A stretch of DNA of 64,000 bases from Oscarella lobularis (taxonomy: Eukaryota; Porifera; Homoscleromorpha; Homosclerophorida; Oscarellidae), in NCBI RefSeq assembly GCF_947507565.1, contig NC_089184.1, positions 1,054,001-1,118,000 of the forward strand, read 5' to 3'. Below the pieces are notes generated by a model. That model did not search any database. It was not told the DNA's origin and saw only the letters and a program-made list of their open reading frames with translations. Positions 36,786-48,160 of the stretch are shown here, piece by piece. A program made the translations under genes and the position numbers. Within the stretch, counting starts at the first letter, position 1; each line of letters starts with the position of its first letter.

Positions 36786-38341
36786 ATGTCGCAAGTGAAG
36801 AAATTTTTTTCGTTCGGTCGTAAAGGAACTCGCAAAGATTCGCCGTCGACCGAGAAAAAGATTCCCCATCCGATCGGAGAAAATGAAGCCGAAGCGCACG
36901 CAACGACGACATCGAGTCCAACGCGAACGAAAGAGAAAAAGCGAAACGAACGACGAGCGGTATCGGCAATCCAACTCGCCGCGGTAGCGACGACAACGAC
37001 GACGACGATGACGACGTCAAACGAACGCCTAACGCGAACTCTGCCGCGAACGAGCGAAAAATCGCCGACACCCCGAACGCCGCCACCAAAACCGAAGCCA
37101 CGACGCGCGCTACCGATCGTTTCCGCGACGACGACGAAGCCGACGAAGCCCGTCGACGACGACGATGACGATTACAGCGAACCGAAAGACGCCACCGTCG
37201 TCAAAGAGAAGACGAATTGCGGTAGCGACGACGACGACGACGACGACGACTATTCGAAGCCGTGCGGGGGCGGGGGCGATCAGCGGCCACGTCCGGCAAA
37301 ACGCGTCGTGAATCGGGCCACGTACGACGACCCATGGGATCGGAAGTTCCGCGGATCAGCGGCCGTTGTTCAGACGATCGGCCAATCGACGTCGAATTCG
37401 AGCACGCGTCACAAGTCGTCGGCACGCGGCGGCGACGACGATGGGTTGGGCGACTACGACGATCCGTGGGATAAGGTGCCGGCAGATCGAGTTGGTCGCG
37501 TCGTCAAGGCGACGAAAAAGCTGCCGCAATCCGAGCAACCCGACGCCAACGATTATGAATTTCCACACGATAAGAGATTGACGGCGGAGGGCGTTGTCAA
37601 GCAAAAATTGCCTTCGTCGTCGTTGAGGAATGACGACTACGATGATCCGTGGGACTCGAAAGTGCACGCAAAAGTTGGACCAAAGAAACCGGCACGTGCT
37701 CGTCACCTACCCAGTACGGGAAGCAATGACTATGACGATCCGTGGGATAGTAGTGGTCATGCAAGATTGCCTCCACCGCCAAATCGACCGGTGCCTAGTG
37801 GTCCCAAATCGAATCCATCATCGCCGACGAGTCCCGTCAGCTTGGAAGATTCATTTGCGCCGAAGCCTGTCATTGATGCGTCTTTGCCGTTGCACAGTCA
37901 AAGGTGAGTCATGCGTTGGTTGCTAGGAGGCGATAGAGAGTTGGACCTTCCCAGAATATTGATACTTTTTTGTATAGCTGGTTTCATGGTGCCATATCGA
38001 GAGCCGTCGCTGATAGACTGCTTCGTTCAGAGGCGGAATACAGTTTTCTTGTCAGAGTCAGCGAAAGCAACACCAAAGATTATTCGCTTTCGGTTCGGTA
38101 AGAACGACTATTCCCTTTTGTGATGATACTGTTTTCTAAATTGAATTGGCATCTCCTAAGGTGTTCCAGGGAGCCAATGCACCTCAAGATCCGGCTTCGT
38201 CCCGGACATGGGTACGTCCTCGGAGAACACGGACGACCTTTTCACACGATCCCCGAGCTGATAAAGCATTATACGTCGCACAAGGTCAAGCTGAAGGATT
38301 CGATCGCCATCTTTCTTCTCTATCCTATCAAGAGAACGTGA
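36786..38341 (+). CDS. SHB/SHD/SHE/SHF-family SH2 adaptor
   Basis: Adaptor expected to link tyrosine-kinase signalling. The ATG at 36786 opens a basic start (MSQVKKFFSFGRKG), shared in character with SHB-family members. The long first exon contains proline-rich SH3 ligands (TPRTPPPKPKPRR and LPPPPNRPVP). It also has two aspartate runs each followed by a tyrosine (DDDYSEP and DDDYSKP), and four repeats of YDDPWD (near 37324, 37459, 37640 and 37730), plus NDYEFPHD. These are presumptive phosphotyrosine sites, like YDDPWE of SHB. Two small exons encode the C-terminal SH2: WFHGAISRAVADRLL, FLVRVSESNTKDYSLSVR with the binding arginine, then YVLGEHGRPFHTIPELIKHY and LLYPIKRT. It is one gene for a vertebrate family of four. 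Confidence 0.92.
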
Positions 38342-38500
38342 GGAAAACAACATCGAAACGCTTTCTATCGTACCTTGTCATTGAACAATTTTTTTTAAAA
38401 ATATTGATCGGTTGCTCTGAGGCGTTGATAAAATGTACAGGGGGTTTTGGATTTTGAGTTGTTTGCTTTAGCGCGCGGGGTCCTAAAAACAACACGAGAA

Positions 38501-40197
38501 ATGGCAGGCGAAAAAGACGATTCGGCGATCCGCTTACCGTTCTCCAACGACGGCTCGTTTCTCGAGAACTTTAAGCGACTTCAAGACGCGAAAAATTCGG
38601 CGGGGGCTTCCCAATCGGGAGGACCCGTCGCGCCGACGCCAATCAAACTGAAAACCAAACCTGCCGGCGAAAAACCTTCGCTCAAACCGTGCCTCGGCGA
38701 CGTATTCGAAAACGAAGACGGTTCGACGAGCCCGGGTAAAGTCGTCTGGGCCCTCGACGGGGATTCGTTTACGTGCTATGAGCCATTCTGATGCTGTTTC
38801 AAAAAGCTTCCTCGGCAGAGTACGATCAGGCGATGAAATTGGCGAAAGTCGTCGCTCAGTGCGGAACGACCGTCGAGAAGATTTCTCTGAAAACAAATCG
38901 AAATCAACCTCAATTCAGGTATTTAGTTAATTAATTAATTAATTAATTAATTAATAAGAGAGAGAGAGGGTATATAGTACATCTTTCATTATATACGTTT
39001 ACACGGTCGGACTCACCTTCTATCTAATGCGTTGCCAGTCGTGTATTGTTTTTTTTTTACGATGTCCACTTTCCACTAGATTTCTTTTTGACTCGTCGTT
39101 GGAGTTGTGCCGAATCTATCGCGACAAGGTGACCGAATTGTCCAAGGGAAAGGTGACCAGTCTCGCAGGGACAGCCGAAGCGAAGGCACTTCTCAACGAA
39201 AACGCCGCTGAGATTCCAAAGAAGAGAAAGAGACCGCGATGGGTCGATGGCGATAACGACAATACCAGCGGCGCAGATCCGCCGCCGGAGCCTCCCTCCA
39301 CCAGCGTCGATGGCGGAGGCCAAGTCAGTTGGGGGGAAAAACGCTGCGTGTGGGTGTGGGGCGTTGTGGTCGAAAACGAGTGTTTGAGCATAGATGGTCG
39401 ACGGCGATTTCATGGAACAGTTCAAGCAGTCCGTTGCGAAGGCCCAGCTGCTTGCGTCGACGAATAAGCCGAAGAAAAGCGCGCTGGAGTATGACAGCGA
39501 CGAAGAGACAGAGGGCGGAACGTGGGAGCACAAGCTCAGAGCTTACGAGATGCAGAAAACGCATAGTATGCGCGTTTTGGCTTTCTCAAAAGGATCGGGC
39601 TTGGAGTTTTGAGATGATTTTTTTAGATCTGGCTACGCAGCAGACAACTGCATTGGTCGAAGGAAAGCATCATCTGCAGGACTTCCTGCCGTCGGATAGA
39701 ATGAAGGAAATTCTGACGGCCGAGGAGGAGGCTAGAAGAGGAAAAAGCCTTGGTTAGAAAATCAGAACGGGTATCATTGAGCGACAACCTTTTTCTTTGT
39801 TTTAGCGCGGTCTGATTACGAAGAGCAGAAGCTGACTGCTACGAATATTGGCTACAAGATGCTGGCGAGATCCGGGTGGAAAGAGGGGCAGGGATTAGGA
39901 GCATCTGGCTCAGGCATCACAGCTCCAGTCAATAAGTGAGTGTCGTCTAAAGAGAATGGCATATACGAGCGTCTTTCTAGGGGTCGGACAGTGAATGATA
40001 CGTCTGGCCTTGGAGCTAGCAAACCGGACGAAGTCACCGCTGGTGATACAGACTACGAATTGTATCGAAAACGGATGATGATGGCTTACAAATTCAGACC
40101 CAATCCCCTTGTAAGGACGACTCCTTGTCTTATCGTACCGATCTCAATGCACTGTTCTCATCTCTTGTTACAGAATAACCCAAGGCGGCCTTACTAA
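38501..40197 (+). CDS. SUGP1: SURP and G-patch domain protein 1 (splicing factor)
   Basis: Nuclear pre-mRNA splicing factor that activates a DEAH helicase through its G-patch in other animals. The ATG at 38501 is followed by [18 protein letters not shown], which matches the FANDGSFLQQF block of human SUGP1. One SURP domain is visible ([38 protein letters not shown]); vertebrates have two. A basic KKRKRPRW nuclear-signal-like motif, [20 protein letters not shown] and [16 protein letters not shown] follow. The G-patch is [20 protein letters not shown], with [15 protein letters not shown] after it. The end, KFRPNPLNNPRRPY, is nearly identical to human. It is 159 bases downstream of the SHB-like stop, and its own stop is 44 bases from the convergent MRPL24 stop. 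Confidence 0.94.
38926..38956 (+). repeat. TTAA tetranucleotide microsatellite in a SUGP1 intron
   Basis: About seven tandem TTAA units followed by a short GA run, directly after a donor region. A similar AATT/TTAA tract occurs in an FBP1 intron at 48652. Confidence 0.9.
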
Positions 40198-40241
40198 ATC
40201 ATTGTTGTACAGACTGACTGCATGGCTACTTCTACTCTATC

Positions 40242-40998
40242 TCACCCTTTTGGTTTCACTTGAGACAAAATTTCCTCTTCGAATGATAGTAGTGATGGTC
40301 TATATGTACGCGTTTGAACGTCGTCAGGTCTCGTATCCTTGGGTCCCTCTATCGTTCCATTGCTTAGAGATATTGAACGAGTGTGTGTGTAGTGATGGTA
40401 CCTTTATAGGCGTTTCGCGTTTTGAAGTCGCGTCGTTCTTTTGATTCGAGCGGTTTGGGAATCATGGTTCCTGTTCGGTTGGAAACTCGAACTTTTTCGC
40501 CGTCCCCCCTATACTGATAACCAATTCTGGCTCTCTTCCTAATCAAAACAATGAAAATGACCCCAGAGAACCAGATTTCCTTACATGTCCGCTGGGTCGA
40601 CGAGAGCCACTTTCGAATAGTGAAGCGGAGCTTCGCTCGCAATGTAGCCGCCTTTGTAGTCGTCGCGCGGCGGCGTGTACTTCAAGTGCTAACATAGGTA
40701 GGTACACGTGAGCGCGTTTCCTCGTCTCTCCTCGCGTTTTCTTACCGTATTCAAACCCTGCACAAAGACTCTGTTCAATTTTCGATCTATATCGATCAGT
40801 TTTCCCTGCTTTCCCTTGTCTTTTCCGGCTAAAACTTCGACCTGACGAGAACTTCGTTCGATTTCTCCAACGCGAGGTCACGGCACTCACCGAATCGCCT
40901 CGTACCATCTTCCATCTTCTTATCGGCTCCGGCGGCTTTCGTTTGACGCCCTTGAGCTGGCGCAATCGACGAGCTGCGGCACTCCAAGGTCGAGGCAT
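40242..40998 (-). CDS. MRPL24: Mitochondrial ribosomal protein uL24m
   Basis: The ATG at 40998 opens MPRPWSAAARRLRQLKGVKR, a basic N-terminus suited to mitochondrial import. The KOW motif follows (GDSVEVLAGKDKGKQGKLID), then VFVQGLNTHLKYT, ASEAPLHYSKVALVDPAD, GEKVRVSNRTGTMIPKPLES and, across a 53-base intron, GPKDTRPDDVQTRTY. These parallel human MRPL24 (GGLNTHYRYIG, SEAPLLHRQVKLVDP and GPKDTSVEDALERTY). The C-terminus is shorter than in mammals. A CACGTG E-box lies about 14 bases upstream of the ATG. It is the last member of a five-gene minus-strand row. Confidence 0.94.
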
Positions 40999-41075
40999 AG
41001 TTCAACACGTGATAAATGACGATTCGAATTCCAGGATAAACAAATCAATAAATTCGGCATTTTTAGAGTCTAAAC

Positions 41076-43074
41076 TTAGATTCCTTTCCTCCATGACGGA
41101 ACAGCTCTGTAAAAAATATGAAACAAATAACAATAAAAAAATTTCTATATGTACCTTTTTGGCACTGACGTAATTGGCCCACGACTTGCAGAATTGCTGC
41201 TGCCTCCTGCATCTTTTTTTCTGTTTTCCCACCCTTCAGTAAGCTTGTACAATCTCGACGGATCTCTGTGAACTTTTACATCCACCTTATAGCAGAAAAT
41301 TCATCTCTTCGAGTCGGGATCTGATTAATGCTTTTACCTGTCCCTTTAGTCTTTCAAGTCGCATTGCCTGGTGTTCTTTCTCTATCTCTTGCTCAATCTG
41401 CTTCACTTTTTTCTCCTCAAGAGCAGCGACGTCCTGGACCAACCTCCAACACTTGAAAACAAAATGAGCGCGTTTACCCTCAATTGAAAACGTTCCAGCT
41501 GTCTATTGGCTGCTCTGCGTCGCTTGATCTCTTCCTTTGCCAGAGCCTCGTCAGCCGCTTTTAAAATTTCCTTTTCTTCCCCTTTCTGCCTCGCGTATTC
41601 TTCAACTTTTGCTTTCACAGCAGCCTAAGACAGGAGATCGTCTCACTAATCATAAAAGACGTACCGTTTCTTTTACTTTTCTCTTTCTTTTCTTAGCTTC
41701 GTCCTCCGCTCGAGCTAACCTTTCCTTTAGCATTTTCTCCTCCTCGGCCAATCGTTTCATCTCCTGCTCCGCTTTCCACTGAGCCAATTTGGCGGCCGTC
41801 ATCTCTCTCTCCTTCCTAGCAGCCTCCGCCTTTTGACGCTCCGCTTCCGCATCCTCCGCCTCGTCTCTCTCTTTCTCAACGCCAGCCAAAGCTTCTGCCT
41901 TTTCACTCTAGCCACAACACGTAGCAGCCGGTCATTTTTTACTTCAAGAATTCCCCTACTTCCTTCTGTTCTCGCCACACTCGAATAGCTTCCTTTCGAC
42001 GATCTTTCAGCGCTAAATACTCGCGATACCACTGCTCGTGCTCAACGACGTCTCGCTCAGATCGACCAGGCAAGGACCTCACGGCTTCATCCAAAAACGG
42101 CTTTCCTTTGCTCTACATGTACATACCCTTATAAGCTCAAATTTTATGAGCCTATATTAATGTGAGTAAGAGCATTACATGATGTGCTCTGTATATCTTC
42201 AAAAACGTTTGATGATCATAATCGTCCCAGCCACCCTGATGTCCACCAGTCTGCTGCAGAAATCGCTACAGAATCAATAGTCTAACAATGCACGTTATGC
42301 ATTTGCGCGACAATCACTTCGAAATCAGCTATTGCGGGCGGATATTCGGTCTCAGTGTGCGACTTGGTTCCTCCGTCACCAGTCTTTGCCGCTTGTGTTG
42401 GTGGTGCAGATGTCGACATCAATGTCCACGATTCTATTCGCTTGTCAAATGCACTGATTTCCTGACTGGCTACCTTCTCCTCCTTTGACAACGAATCGTA
42501 GCTGGAGGGACAAATTAAAAAACATCAATCGAAATTTCATCAATAGGAAACTCTTCGTCAACTTTTCTCTTTGCTGATTTTTAAACGCGGTGATCGAGCT
42601 CTCAATTTCCTCCATCAACTCTTTCAATTTCTGAACGACTAAGGAATTCGAATATGAAATTCGTAATTTCGCAGTTTTAATTAAATTTTTGCACGAACAT
42701 TGTTGATTCGGCTTGGCACTTTTGAGCGATCGCTGAAACTTTCCCACATTCGTTCTCACCCTGTTGATTTGCTGTCGTAGTTTTTGTCCTATTCGAAGAG
42801 ATCGGGAACGATTTGCAGCCGAGGCTGTGCATTTCTTACTCTCTTGTTTTCTCTCCTCTACCAATTTAAGATCTGTCTCTTCGAGCTGGCAAAATTCGCT
42901 TCGAAATTCGCTTCTCTTGCTGTAAAGATGAGCCGACTTCTCTTTTTCCAGCAGCGAAGCCCTATGCAAAATCGTTCACCCCTTGTACGGCTCTCTGGCG
43001 TATTTATGCCTCATTTCAAGTTGTTCTAATGCCAATAGGGCATCGGTTTTCCTCTGCTTTCTCGCAAGTGCCAT
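41076..43074 (-). CDS. CCDC112: Coiled-coil domain protein CCDC112
   Basis: Long helical protein, centrosome/cilium-associated in vertebrates. The ATG at 43074 gives MALARKQRKTDALLALEQLE. The N-terminal half is heptad-rich. The diagnostic block FLQQTGGHQGGWDDYDHQTF matches the CCDC112 family (EQTGGRQGGWDDYDHQ). It is followed by KPFLDEAVRSLPGRSERDVV, then EHEQWYREYLALKDRRKEA, and a very charged coiled coil (EKEMKRLAEEEKMLKERLAR). The last exons read DPSRLYKLTEGWENR and end AVPSWRKGI, like human AIPTWRQGI. It lies 77 bases upstream of MRPL24 and 72 bases downstream of the ULK3 stop, all on the same strand. Confidence 0.9.
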
Positions 43075-43146
43075 TACAAATATCCGGGCTTCTAAAGTTA
43101 CGGATGTCTGTATAAATTCAAATCGAATAAATGTAAAGACGAGTGT

Positions 43147-45336
43147 TCATTGAATACAGCATTCTATAAAAGAAAAAATCTGAAATACAATTTTTTTCGA
43201 ACCGTGTCCTTTCTTTACCTAATTTTGAACTGCTTGGAGAAGCCGGTTCTAAGTCAAAATCAGCCTCTTTCTTGCTAGCTTCAATCTAGAGACAAACATT
43301 CTAAAGAATTTATGATAGAAAAATTCACGTCTAACATCTATTAGCGTTTTAATATCCTCGGCCACTTTCAGATGACAATTGATCTTGAGGAAAAGTTCGT
43401 CAAACTCAAACTAAATCTCTTCAATTCTTGCCCTACCTCAGTTCTTAGTAGCCTGTGATCTTCTCCAGAAGCGGCTGGTCAAACAAAGGTTAGCACCATG
43501 TTTCGGTACTACGGGTAGGCAAAACCAAAAGATGACTTACTAGGCAAGGCTGAGAGGAGTCCTTCTAAACTGCTTTGATACATTTTCAGGGCATTATCAA
43601 GCCGATTCTCTTCCTTCTAAAACAGAAAAAAAAACATTTAACTATTCAATACTTCTCAACATTTTTCATACAGCCTTCTGAGCCTTTTCTAATTGTTCGA
43701 CATAGGGTTTTATTTCTGGACGCTTGTTTGCCAGTTCAACTGATAAAATACAACTGCAACTTTTTGCCCCCCAAAAAATTGGACTGTACCTAGTCCCTTC
43801 TCGTCATTGTGTGCCTGCCATGCACCCTCTATAATTCTTCTAAGATAATCCACCCGGTCAAGATACTGCTGAATCTATATGTACAGTGAGAGAGGACACA
43901 GTGACTTGAGCATATAATCACCTTTGCTCTTATCGCTTCTTTTTTACCAGGATCCGTTTCAACTAGAAGAGGTTTGTGGAAATCAGTACCCGCTACTCTA
44001 ATGACCATACACTGAATTGCAGGAAGAAAATAGTCAAGTGATTCGCAGTAGAAGTGAGCAGCGAGTGCGTAGTCGCCTTCGGCGTCTTTCTGCACCGCTT
44101 TTGTTACTATATCGATCTAGAAAGGTTCAACTATCTGAAGAGAAGAAGCTGGAATTGCGGCACACTGACGGCTTTTTTGAAACAATCGGCTCCAGGCACG
44201 TGCTCCAAGTCGATGAACGGATGCGCAAAGAAGTCGGCAAACGCGATTCTTTTACTTGGATCTCGTTCCAACAGACCACTCAAGAGGTTTCGACACGAAG
44301 AAGACACGCCAACAGAATTGGGTAACTAAAGGATTGTATGCATGTATATAGGGTGAGCTGGATGCTGTTTGACTTACCACAATAGCACTCTCATCCTGAA
44401 TTTTTTCAACCAACTCAGCATACGTTTCCGATGCATATGGTGCAACACCATAAACAGCCTCTACGAGTCATAGCGTATTATCTCCATACATGTGCCCCCA
44501 ATTAATTTTTCTCACCATACAAAATGACTCCCACTGACCAAAGGTCCACGGACGAATCGTAGTGATCAGAGAGAAACATCTCTGGAGCCATATAGAGCGG
44601 CGATCCCCGAAGTTCCGTTGTATCGGAATCGCTCTTCATGTACTGCGCAAATCCAAAATCTAAACGAATTCAGACTCTCTCCAGACAAAGAAGAGTCGCC
44701 CTTCCTCGACAACCTGCTAATTTCAAAACAGGTTTTATTTTCGACGATAGGAGAAGATTTTGGGGTTTCAAGTCCATGTGAGCAATGTTTTGCTCTCGGA
44801 GAAAATTGAGCGCCGACGCTATATGACAGGGTCTCGAGCGGATTTTTTGAATGTCCTATTATACCTAATTGCCGAACAAATTTTCTCGCCACTTTTTCCG
44901 GAAGCGTTTTCCGGCTTCGAATAAAGTCGGACAGATCGCCGCCGCCGCAAAATTCCATGATCAAGTAAATTCCGTGCGCATCCCACTGAAAAATCGCTCG
45001 ATTTTCATATATCGAATTATTACATGTATTCTTTCTCGCCTCGAAATCGTAGAGTTCGACGATGTGACGATGTTTCAGGCGTTTCAGTATCTCGATTTCG
45101 GTCATCAGATTGTCGGTGGCTCGTTTCGTGAGGCTACTTCGCTTTATGTATTTCACTGCGACCGCTTCGCGACGATTTCCCTGCGAGTTTGTCGATTTTT
45201 TGTCGTTTCGAACGTTTCTGCGACATCGCACCTTCTTGTACGCTTTGTATACGACGGCATACGTTCCTTGGCCTAGCCTCTCAGTCAGCACATAGTGTTC
45301 TAGGCGAGGGAGCGCCGAGAGCGAGCTTGCCATCAT
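43147..45336 (-). CDS. ULK3: ULK3-type serine/threonine kinase with MIT domains
   Basis: Kinase of the ULK family linked to Hedgehog signalling, abscission and autophagy in vertebrates. Two adjacent ATGs occur at 45336 and 45333; the first was used. The kinase domain is: Gly loop [18 protein letters not shown], Lys in [30 protein letters not shown], catalytic loop HMDLKPQN (HLDLKPQN in human), DFGFAQYM and [12 protein letters not shown]-terminal MIT-type helices follow ([20 protein letters not shown] and [20 protein letters not shown]), as in ULK3. The protein ends in a tiny last exon, KLECCIQ, comparable with SSCTLQ in human. The length matches the roughly 470-residue family. Active-site residues are intact. 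Confidence 0.93.
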
Positions 45337-45446
45337 TCGAGTGGGCGCGCGCTACAACACCGCGTTTCTTTCTCGTTTCTTTTGCGATTTTCTACATTTT
45401 CTACAGTCTAACACACAGTAAAACCCATGCTTCATTAGTTTGTTAG

Positions 45447-46383
45447 TTAGTTAACCTTGCGTTTCTGCGCAAATCGCATCCAGAGTGCGGGAAGAGACAC
45501 GCCAAGGGCAAGAGCAACCAACTGGAGCAAAACGTTCCAAGTAAACAGGTCTCCAAAAGACGATAACTGACTCAGTACGACACCTGCGTGACAACACAGA
45601 AGATTATATGGCATAAGACCTGCAAAAGATCAGTTAGTCATTTGAATTTTTCTAAAAATTGAGGTCAACATACCAAAAAGAACAGAAAAATAGAAGAGAT
45701 GAATTGGTACTCCAACAAGTGGAGAAGCGACGTTAATGAGCCAATTTGGAGTCATTGGAAATATTCGCAACGACAGAAGAAAGAAAAAGAGCCCATTGGA
45801 ATTCGCTGCTACCTGATCGAGAGAGGAGTCATCACACTCACGCATTGTATTCTAATCTACCTTGGCCTGAAACAAATCCATGCGCTCTTTGAAGTAATAC
45901 TGAGTAATAGGATAACCAAATAGAGTCGACAGACAGTAGCAGAGCGAAGCTCCACACGCCGTCAGAAAGCAGACTAAGCCGAATGCCTTCTGCAGACCAA
46001 ATAAGGCGCCAGCAAGAACATTCTAGGAGAGAAGAAAAAAGTGACGACGACGTCATCTAATATCCACGTGGGCATCGATCACCAGAAGAGCTGAGCCTGG
46101 TATTGCGAATGTTTGTTTATACAGGTAAGCCGAGCAGAAGAGCAGCAAAACGCGCCACGGGTGCTTTTCTTTGTACGTCGACAACGTCTGGGCGACCAGT
46201 TTGACGTCGTTCCATGTGGACGGAAATGAAACGCTACGCTGGTCGAGTAATTTTCGAAGGGAGGCACATTTAGGGGCCTCACTTTGCCGTTTCTGCTTCA
46301 GTTACACAAGATAGCAAATACAGTGCCAGCGACGCCGCGAGAAATGATAAAGCTAGTCCAATAAAGGCAGAAAACGGAGTCAT
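45447..46383 (-). CDS. TMEM41A: TMEM41A, VTT/DedA-family membrane protein
   Basis: Multi-pass ER membrane protein of the DedA/VTT superfamily; family members act as lipid scramblases. The ATG at 46383 opens a hydrophobic signal-anchor (MTPFSAFIGLALSFLAASLA). The VTT core carries LLLFCSAYLYKQTFAIPGSA, NVLAGALFGLQKAFGLVCFL and the conserved GLFFFLLSLRIFPMTPNWLI then NVASPLVGVPIHLF, close to human TMEM41A. The C-terminus is basic (RFAQKRKVN). The internal loop exon, DDSSLDQVAANS, carries four extra acidic residues. It is 110 bases downstream of the ULK3 start and 76 bases from the MORF4L1 stop. Confidence 0.93.
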
Positions 46384-46459
46384 CTTAGACGCAGAGTCAT
46401 TATCCCGTATGGGTGCACTTGGAAAAATTGACGGCCTTTTCCGCCACACTGTTCTTGTT

Positions 46460-47993
46460 CTATGATATCGCCTTTCGAAAGTAGTCCGGTGGCGCTACTT
46501 GGTACTCCTTTTTAAATATGTCGTCTGCATTATCCTGTAAATATCTGCAGAAGAGACAGATGCGTGCACCAACGCTCCACAGCCCAAAGATCGTACCGCA
46601 CCTAAGGAGATCTTCAATGTGTTCTAGTAGGTGTCGAATGCTTTCCTCGTCCATTGTAGTATAAGCCAAAAATGATCCAAGTTTCACTGTAAAAAAACTC
46701 TGTTGTTGCAACAAAGAAATTCAAGGCTTGCGCCTCGTACCAAATAATCGTAGCAAATATTCGCCGCCGTACATCTGTGCTACGGGCAAGTCGGGATTTT
46801 GGTCGAGCAGCTGCAAACTTATTTTTGATTCAAGACAAAAATAAGAAAGAGATTTTTCTCACCTCTGCATACTGTGGCCTTTCGAACTTGTACAACAGCT
46901 GGGTGCCCAGTAAAGTGTTAAAATATTCAATGAGGCCTTTCGTCATTTCTTGCAGCACGCCACTACTATCCCTACGTTCACCCCACGATGTCACACAACG
47001 CACGTCACTCCCGTTCTCTAGTACTTTGCCGTCTTTTCCTTGGAATTCTCCAAATAGTTCGACAAAATTTTAGCGACGGGAACCGAACTTGGCAGTTTGA
47101 CCAACTAATATGCATCGGATCAAAGGACTACGTGTAATAAGTGTAGCCAGTGCATTGTCCCACCTGCTTTTGTCTCATAATGAGATCCCAGTCGTCAATT
47201 AAGACCTGCTTCAGCTCGTCAGGTATGTGCACTTGAACTTCGACTCGGTTTTGAAACGTTTCTTCCTGAGAAAATCCACACACCCATTGTAAACTAATCT
47301 TATATATTATATAAATTACTCACTGATTCGACACCAGGGTCCAGTCTCGGCCGCTTTCGTCTTAAGCCATCGCCGTCTAGAAATTCTCGTTATTATGATA
47401 ACTGGTCGATATCTTTTAATCCACCTCGTCGTCGCTCTCCTGCCATCAATGACTTTCCCTGGCCCTGCTGGCTTCCGTCGACTCGTTTCTTTGCCTTTCT
47501 ATCCCTCATTTCGCGTCCCCTGAAGAGAAAAAATGATGTTCATTCTACAGGAGCTTTGAGGAGTTCCTACGTGTGCCCCCTTAGTTCTCTCTGCTTCTGT
47601 AAGTTCGCTTCGTTGTATCGGAGCACTCGCGTTTCAGGTACCCACTCATCCCAGCTGTGAAAATATGAAAAATGACGCCGGATCGTTTCCGTAAGGATAG
47701 CGCAGATGGCGGGAGAGAGTATCTCCGCCCTGAAAAGAGTTTACTTTTTGCTCCAGCCACTGTAGTGCACGTAATATTTGCACTTGTCCTTGGTCGTCTG
47801 AATCTTCACGCACTGTGAAAAAACGGTAGGCCTAGGTGTTGTAGCTGCTGGGAAGAAAAGACTGCGACGTCGCGTCGCAGAGCAGGCTTGCCTTCGCTTC
47901 GTACAACAGTGGCCCGTGAAAGCAAAGAACCTTTTCGCCTTCGCTGAATTTTGGCTTCGCGTCTCCGTCGCTTCCTTTCGGTTTTGGAGGCAT
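46460..47993 (-). CDS. MORF4L1: MRG15/MORF4L1 chromodomain protein
   Basis: Chromatin reader of H3K36 methylation and subunit of NuA4/TIP60 and Sin3-type complexes. The ATG at 47993 gives MPPKPKGSDGDAKPKFSEGE then KVLCFHGPLLYEAK. The chromodomain continues CVKIQTTKDKCKYYVHYSGW, then KKWDEWVPETRVLRYNEANL. The MRG domain shows VEVQVHIPDELKQVLIDDWD, LLGTQLLYKFERPQYAE, LGSFLAYTTMDEESIRHLL and the end YQVAPPDYFRKAIS. The first intron appears to use a GC donor: YEAK is followed by GCAAGC, and reading through gives stops. Its start is 167 bases from the divergent FBP1 start, with a CACGTG E-box between them. Confidence 0.95.
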
Positions 47994-48160
47994 TCTTACC
48001 GCGCATGTACACAGTGTACACCAGCCTTACGTGTAGCGTGCTCGATTCATACCGCATTTGCCACGCCTTGAGTTTTCGGCCAATGGACGTGCTGGCTCGT
48101 CGTCACGTGTGTTTGTTAGCCTCTTGACTTGTTCGCTCGCCTCGGACGTTTGATACTACA

